In this document: one piece after another, positions 58,966 to 64,000 of the stretch
How positions within the stretch are numbered: the stretch's first letter is position 1
Layout: every line of letters starts with the position of its first letter
NCBI GenBank assembly: GCA_948567375.1
Contig: OX419758.1
Coordinates: 50,855,473 to 50,919,472, forward strand
Direction: 5' to 3'
DNA length: 64,000 bases
DNA from: Lunularia cruciata
Lineage: Eukaryota > Streptophyta > Marchantiopsida > Lunulariales > Lunulariaceae
Notes under the pieces: model-generated
Databases searched by the model: none
What the model was told of the DNA's origin: nothing
The model's input: the letters and a program-made list of their open reading frames with translations, nothing else
Position numbers and translations under genes: made by a program

Positions 58966-59761
58966 TGTGACAACCCGACAAATATCACTTTTGCGGTAAT
59001 CGGGTAAGTAAAGTTTGTTCCTGTAGAGATACGAGTCAGAATTGGTCAAAAACAAAGTCAAACAATAACATTGTAGTTCTTCTTGGGTGCGTTTTTAATC
59101 TCTCAGGTAGAAACCACACCCAGAAGAGAGTAACAAGAACTGATTCTCAATCTTGTCACAATGAAACACTTCTTAATCACAACACCTTCAACTCTTTCCA
59201 AACAATCTTGATTGTGATGATTCAAGCTCTCTCAAAAATGGCACTTCATTGCAAAGTGACTTCACTTCAGAATTGTCTTCCACCCCTTCACTGAAGGCAC
59301 AACTTCCTCCATCAAAATTACTTCACATGAACTTTGCATTGCACTCACAAATGCAGAATACTACCAACACTACAATTCCTCTCAGATCTGTCAAGGCATT
59401 GCGCCGATTACACTTCACTCAGGATCAAACACACAGAATGAAGATCAAGGCTGCAAAATCCAACATCCAACAAGCACACTAACTTGCACTTTGAAATTCT
59501 CTACACACTCACAAACACAATTGCAAAGCTGATACTCGGAATCAAGCTCAAGCGACGAGCACTACTTCACAACACTTTGCTTTATCTATTCTCAGAAATA
59601 ATAAGCACTGAACAACATAAGACTGCGAATGCCACTCTTAAATAGTGAAGCAATTGACAATTACTTCCTAATGTACCTCTTCCTTATGACTCTACAAACT
59701 TGCAGATCCAAAATGACAATGGACCTCTTCATATCTGCCTTTTCAAATCTCAAATCGGTTA

Positions 59762-61475
59762 TTAATTCGATCCGATGTCTACTTCTTCCTCATCTTTCAA
59801 ACCTGAACCCGTAGTAACTTTACTTCCTACTACTCTATCCTTGGGTTTCATAACTCCTGCATCTTCTATCAAATCTAATAGTTCTCTTTCCTAATCTGAC
59901 ATTTCACTAGTGGGTAATCTATCTTACTCCCTATCTCCCAACCCACTCTCCTCTAATGTCTCAAATGGTTACTCCAAAGACATCTGTTCTCCTACTTCAT
60001 CTACTTCGGGTTTTGCTCTAACATCCTTTCAAAGTTTATCTATCTCCAACTTTACCAAGTCTAATCTGATTGTGATATTTTCTTCTACCTCCAATATCTT
60101 CCTATCTACATGAGTTCTGAGGCTAATCAACAATGCATTCAAATTTGTGTCCTTTGCATGTCTCCTCCTTGTCTCCTGCACCAACAACTTCAACTCGTGC
60201 AGCCTCGTCTCTTCAATATGCACACTGGCCTCTATACTCAACATCGCATTCATCCTGATTACGATCTCCTTCAAGGGCTCCAATCTCATTTTCCTCTCGC
60301 GCTCCCGATCTACAAGCCAATCCTCCCGATACATTGCCAATTCTCCCGGTATATTGCCAATTCTGCTTCAAACTTGGCTTTCATAGTTTCCTTCTCCTTC
60401 TTCTTCTGTACAACCTTCTCTTCTTGATTACAAAGTAACTCTTGTAATCTCTCTTCTTCCTTATATCTCACTGTCAACTCTCATTGCCACAGTTGCGTCT
60501 TCTCTTCTACACTCTCCATTACCCTATCTAGCTCTTGTTCCTTCTTTGCTACCCTTGCCATAGCATGGATAATTTCTAGTCTTGAATCAACAAACTGCTG
60601 CTTCAAGATTTCATACTCAACTACTTATCTTTCCCTTGCTATGTCACTCTGCTTCACAAGTTCCTCTCAATACCTTGCTTCTCTCTTCAAGTTCTCAATC
60701 ACTTGACTCTGTATTACTGCATCCACTCGCAGTACTTCCCTTTCCTCCTCACCTTGGATTATACTCTTCTTCAACTCCAAGTTCTCTTCTTCTAGTTGTG
60801 CTAATACATGCAATACAATCTTCTAGACACTTTGACTGCATCTCCCTCTTCTTGTGTTCCAATTTTTCCAACAAAGGACACACAACTTCTTGTTGGTACT
60901 CCACTCTATCACTCGCGACTACTTCAACTTGCGGAGTGACCTCCTTCTTTACCTCTTCTTCTCTTGATACTTGCCTTCTTCTCTACAGTCGTCGTATTAG
61001 AATAGACACTTCACTTCCCAATCAGGCATTCTCCTCTTCCCTTGCCTTGCTTGGACCCGCTTCACACTTCACTTTACGCCTGGACGAACTCCTCTCTAAA
61101 TAGTAATCTTCTTCTCCTCCTACTCGGGCACTTTTTCTTCCAACTTCACATTACTCTCTTCCTCAAGCTCCACCCGAACTTCTTCTTCTGCTACATGCAC
61201 CGATGTCATCTCCTCGCCTTCATTGCTATCAATACTTGTATCACCACTCTGTAGTGTAAGCTCGGGTTCTTCCTTGCATTCCAAGTCTTCGGACTTGCAC
61301 TTGGCTTTGCCCTCCGAGTCTTCTTCCGATGACGCGATCACCACCATACCTTTCCTTGGGTTTACCATTCTGGTCTTCCGAGGTCTTGTCTTCTCAACAT
61401 CTTCACCTTCTCCTTGTCGACTCCGCTTCTTGGACTTTAGAGTACTTACTTCTACCTGTGCACTCTTCCCCGTTG
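59762..61475 (-). pseudogene. LTR-internal ORF of family 2 (C-terminal half, F 5' LTR)
   Basis: Basic patch KSKKRSRQGEGEDV (about 61400-61440), Ser/Glu-rich acidic region (61120-61380), then coiled-coil-like blocks (60029-60340; ERERKMRLEPLKEIVIRM, LHELKLLVQETRRRH) and the conserved acidic end EEEVDIGSN with stop at 59762. Stops and shifts interrupt 60340-61120. It matches the solo LTR copy through to the same C-terminus, so the long C-terminal half belongs to the ORF. The N-terminal half is separated by the solo LTR at 61476. Confidence 0.58.
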
Positions 61476-63689
61476 TCGTGTTGTGGTTTGCGTAGCCCGT
61501 AAAAAGTGACTTATCATAGTTTATCTCCACGTTAGTGGAGTAGGTTGCATGCTAGTTCCGACGGATGAGATGTTGCCATGTGAACCATCTATGTACATGT
61601 ATGTGATTGGCCACGTGGGTTACAATCTTATCATGTTTGAGGGCCCTGATGAATAAAGATGAGAGCTAGTAGAGAGACAAGTGTGTTTTAGTTTGGAGAG
61701 TCTCGAGGAGAGAAGGAAGTTGGGAGAGAGTTGTAGCAGAGAGCAAGTGTTCGAGCATCGGAGGAAGCATGAGATGTCCCATGCTCCCGATCTGCCACTC
61801 CCAAATCCTTTTCTCATCAGGCTTCAGATTTTACACCGTGATGACTTACGGGATTGGTTGGCAGCACGTTTCGGGGTGGTGTTTGTGGAGTCGGTGATGG
61901 GAAACCCAGATCCTATCATCCTTCCGGTGCTTACTTATGAGAATGTCTGGGACTTGACAATTTATGTTCTTCTATAGTTGTGGAATGCCTAAAATTTCGC
62001 TCATAAGCTTCAAGGTGGAGTTGTGGGGTCCATTTGTCAAAAAGTAAAAAGAGTAAAAGACAAATGTGCAAGAACTTGGATCTCAAGAGAGAAGTCGGGA
62101 GTTTTTCGACCATAGGGGCAGTTCAGGGAGGGCATTTGGGAAATGAAGTACATGGTTGGAAAGAGGAGACGACAGGCTACAATTTTCAGATAGAAATCAC
62201 TCAATTTGAGCTGAGTATGAGAGGGATATGATCAATTTAGTGAAGGGGGGTTGAATTGATACCCAAGAGTACAAAGTAGTCAATTGAGGGAGTTTCTTGA
62301 GACCTTTTCAGTATTTGTCAAAAGGATTGGAGAGTAGACAATGTTCTTACAGAACTGAGCGCAATAAATTCCAGTTTTGGGTCAATCTCAAATCAGATCC
62401 CATTGATTGAAGTTGAAGCTTATGGGATGTAAGGTGTTGGAGAAGAGCTAATGATCAGGTTTGGAGTTTTGGTCACTCCCCAAGTTGCAGTTCGAATTTC
62501 CTCATGAAAATTTCCAGAGTTGTTGGTGGATAGGTTAAGCTCCTTTTTGTGATAGTTTTATGTGAATTCTTCAAATAGAGAAATCACGATCTTGGATCAA
62601 GTATACCTGGGTCTGTAGAGCTCACAAGTTAGCCCAGCTCAGGAATTGATCCACATCTAAAGACTGGATTTGGATTAGGCTCCGAAAATTTGCAGGAGGT
62701 TAGAGAAAAACACAATCAGCTATTGTGGAAAATTTGGGTGGTTCTAGATTTATGCAGAGTGAGATCTGATGCAAAACATCCTGCTGAAAATACTGTCATA
62801 AGCTCGGTAGAGCAAATTTTCCTTCCATCTTGATTGGATATCAAGTCTCATGTCTTGTGACTATGACTGAGAGTTTCAGGTTTCCAGAGTGTTTGTGAGG
62901 ATCAAGTGTATTCCTGAATCAGAAATTTGGGGGAAATTTGCCAAGAACCAGGAGCAAACCCTAAAAAGAAGATTTCGAAATTAGGGTGAAGTCCAAGAAA
63001 AACCCTGGCCAACTTTAAGAGATTTTCAGGAGAGTTGTAGTGATCTGATTGAAGTTTATTTTATATCATTGGAAAGCTTATCTTACAGGCTTTCCATTGG
63101 ATCCTAGATCACTTGAATCCAAGCTCTATAGAAATAGTTACTTGCATATGAGCTGTGCAGGCTTTTCCCCATCAAAAAGGCATAGAAAATCCCCACATGA
63201 AGTAGGAATTTGTTGAGATTTGAAGTACAGATGGGAGGAGGCTTGGAGTACAGGTTGGAATGAGCTTGATGACAGAGCACAAAGGCTCTGAAGCTCTTTC
63301 CCGATAGAAAGTACAGAGAGTTGTTGCCTTTTTCTTGTGATTGGATCCTCTCTGTACTTGTATGCCTGTTTGTATGCCCAGTTGGCTTGGATTGGTGTGT
63401 GGGCGTTGCGCTCAGATTATTTCCTTCTAGGAGTGCTGTGTATTTCTCCTTGGTTATGTTGGAAGTGATGACGAGCAGACTAGGAGTGCGTGTTGTGATG
63501 ACAGGTCAGGTTGCCCGATACTATCCTTCCTGATAGCAAGAATATTAGTCCTGAGAAAGGAGGGTTCCGGCAATAAGGGTCACATGTGTGTTTTGTCGAG
63601 TCATTACGGTTTACCTCTAGCCTCTGATCTGTAGTCTCCACAGCTAGGCACCCTGTGTGTTCCCAGAGAGAGAAAAGGAAAGTATGACA
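61476..63689 (+). mobile_element. Solo LTR, 2.2 kb, TGTCGTG...TATGACA (family 5)
   Basis: Ends TGTCGTGTTG and AAAGTATGACA; exact 4-bp target duplication CCGT (61472-61475 and 63690-63693). Removing it restores the length of the family-2 LTR (actcttccccgtctacgtg against actcttcctcctctacgcg in the solo copy). It shares a GTGATGACNAGCAGACT..TGTTGTGATGACA block (about 63466-63506) with Q's LTR (10650-10690), so it is a relative of the Q/P LTRs. It holds no gag or pol; ORFs of up to 98 codons look accidental. Strand is set by that shared block. Confidence 0.85.
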
Positions 63690-63693
63690 CCGT

Positions 63694-63879
63694 CTACGTG
63701 TAGTATTCATCGCTGCTTTGGATCTGAAGAATATACTGATGCTCCTCTGTGTTGACCTCCTTTCTTAAGTCGGGATGAAAGTGCAACACCATTCTATTGC
63801 ACTCTACCGCATTGAGCAGATTTAACCCAAGGTAGAAATGAGCTGCAAATGGCATGATGTAATGTGGAGGTGACTTATC
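63694..63879 (-). pseudogene. LTR-internal ORF of family 2 (PPHY block, F 5' LTR)
   Basis: 62 codons, PPHYIMPFAAHFYLGLNLLN to EEHQYILQIQSSDEYYT, flush with the solo LTR on one side and the LTR at 63880 on the other. This is the best-conserved stretch among all four copies of the ORF. Confidence 0.65.
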
Positions 63880-64000
63880 TGTCACGCCATTTGTAGTTCC
63901 GCATCTAGCTGCTCGGACACTGGAGTTCCAGTGATAATATTTAGAGTTATTCTAGTAGTTTCTCAAGGACTACTTTCCGACAGTCTCATTTGGTGTTTGG
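63880..64000 (+). mobile_element. Start of a TGTCACGCC-type LTR, cut by the window edge
   Basis: TGTCACGCCATTTGTAGTTC onward aligns with the LTR starts at 9537 and 39707 over the full 121 bp available. It interrupts the family-2 LTR ORF just upstream of its PPHY block. Whether it is a solo LTR or a full element cannot be seen. Confidence 0.75.

Larger units (their letters stand above)
38786..64000 (-). mobile_element. Element P, PHD-finger Ty3/gypsy element (host of F), runs past the right edge
   Basis: The 3' LTR lies at 38786-39707 and degraded pol reads leftward from 43.3 kb. A family-1 LTR fragment at 43334 and then family-2 element F interrupt it, so its gag and 5' LTR lie outside the window. 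All pol fragments are short and mutated, indicating an old element. Confidence 0.65.
43642..64000 (-). mobile_element. Family-2 Ty3/gypsy element F, runs past the right edge
   Basis: 3' LTR 43642-45420, polypurine tract, integrase, RNase H, RT, protease, gag, primer-site region, then a 5' LTR from 58966 that is not finished at 64000. Family-1 element D sits within integrase (46528-54353). A 2.2-kb solo LTR and the start of a TGTCACGCC-type LTR sit within the 5' LTR. RT has FIDDF; no chromodomain is seen. It resembles the Athila/Tat side of Ty3 elements by motif, not by any computed tree. Confidence 0.88.
58966..64000 (-). repeat. 5' LTR of element F (interrupted, continues past the edge)
   Basis: It starts (plus view) TGTGACAACCCGACAAATAT like the other two family-2 LTRs. 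It contains the R/U5-like part (58966-59600), the coiled-coil half of the LTR ORF (59762-61475) and, after the solo LTR, the PPHY block (63694-63879). It is then cut by another LTR at 63880. The TGTGGTACCC end lies outside. Confidence 0.85.

Noticed and set aside
61681..61977. 98-codon + strand ORF as a host gene
   Set aside because: It lies wholly inside the 2.2-kb solo LTR with no recognised domain; more likely leader sequence of that LTR.
1..64000. CRISPR arrays, bacterial operons, tRNA or rRNA genes
   Set aside because: No regularly spaced short repeats, no operon-like gene spacing, and no tRNA or rRNA sequence was recognised on either strand.

Overview
The window looks like repeat-rich nuclear DNA of a land plant. 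From about 9.5 kb to the right edge it is almost entirely nested Ty3/gypsy-type LTR retrotransposons. Their LTRs are TG...CA, one family has a primer site matching a plant tRNA-Glu 3' end, and the pol genes run protease, reverse transcriptase, RNase H, integrase. The species cannot be read from the sequence. A PHD finger at the end of one pol hints at a non-flowering plant, but that is a guess. There is no sign of bacterial gene organisation and no rRNA or tRNA gene was seen.

Left part (1-9536). A 186-bp tandem duplication lies at the very edge, followed by an AT-rich low-complexity stretch, then about 5 kb of low-copy sequence with only short unrecognised ORFs (860-6230). Next comes AT-rich sequence with a decayed gag-like remnant and a broken zinc knuckle near 8.8 kb.

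Nested part (9537-64000). The outermost recognisable element, Q (+ strand), starts with an LTR at 9537. It continues at 28842 (end of LTR, primer site, gag) and at 37311 (an unusual ORF). Three things interrupt it. (1) Family-1 element C (- strand, 10876-28837, TSD GTAC) is itself broken by family-1 element A (+ strand, 10888-18637) and by a family-2 solo LTR (20870-25384, TSD TTGTG). That solo LTR carries a family-1 solo LTR (21527-22217, TSD GAAC). (2) Family-1 element B (- strand, 29493-37306, TSD GGAC). (3) Element P (- strand, from 38786), whose pol ends in a PHD finger. P is interrupted at 43334 by a family-1 LTR, and that by family-2 element F (- strand, 43642 to beyond the right edge). 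F in turn holds nearly intact family-1 element D (46528-54353, TSD CCTC), a 2.2-kb solo LTR (61476-63689, TSD CCGT) and the start of a Q/P-type LTR (63880).

Family 1 (A, B, C, D) is a 7.8-kb element with 691-bp LTRs, a tRNA-Glu primer site and 4-bp target duplications. It has an extra zinc-knuckle leader ORF between primer site and gag, then one long gag-pol frame. Family 2 (F and the solo LTR) has a very large LTR (about 3.8 kb) containing its own sense ORF of about 800 codons. That ORF has an unrecognised N-terminal domain and an acidic, coiled-coil C-terminal half, with a TATA box about 160 bp upstream of its start. A fourth copy of the ORF lies outside any visible LTR at 37.3-38.7 kb, in frame with Q's gag. 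This LTR-borne ORF is the strongest candidate for something undescribed.

Every long coding region carries stops or frameshifts, so nothing here can be called functional from sequence. Element D is the youngest and best preserved.
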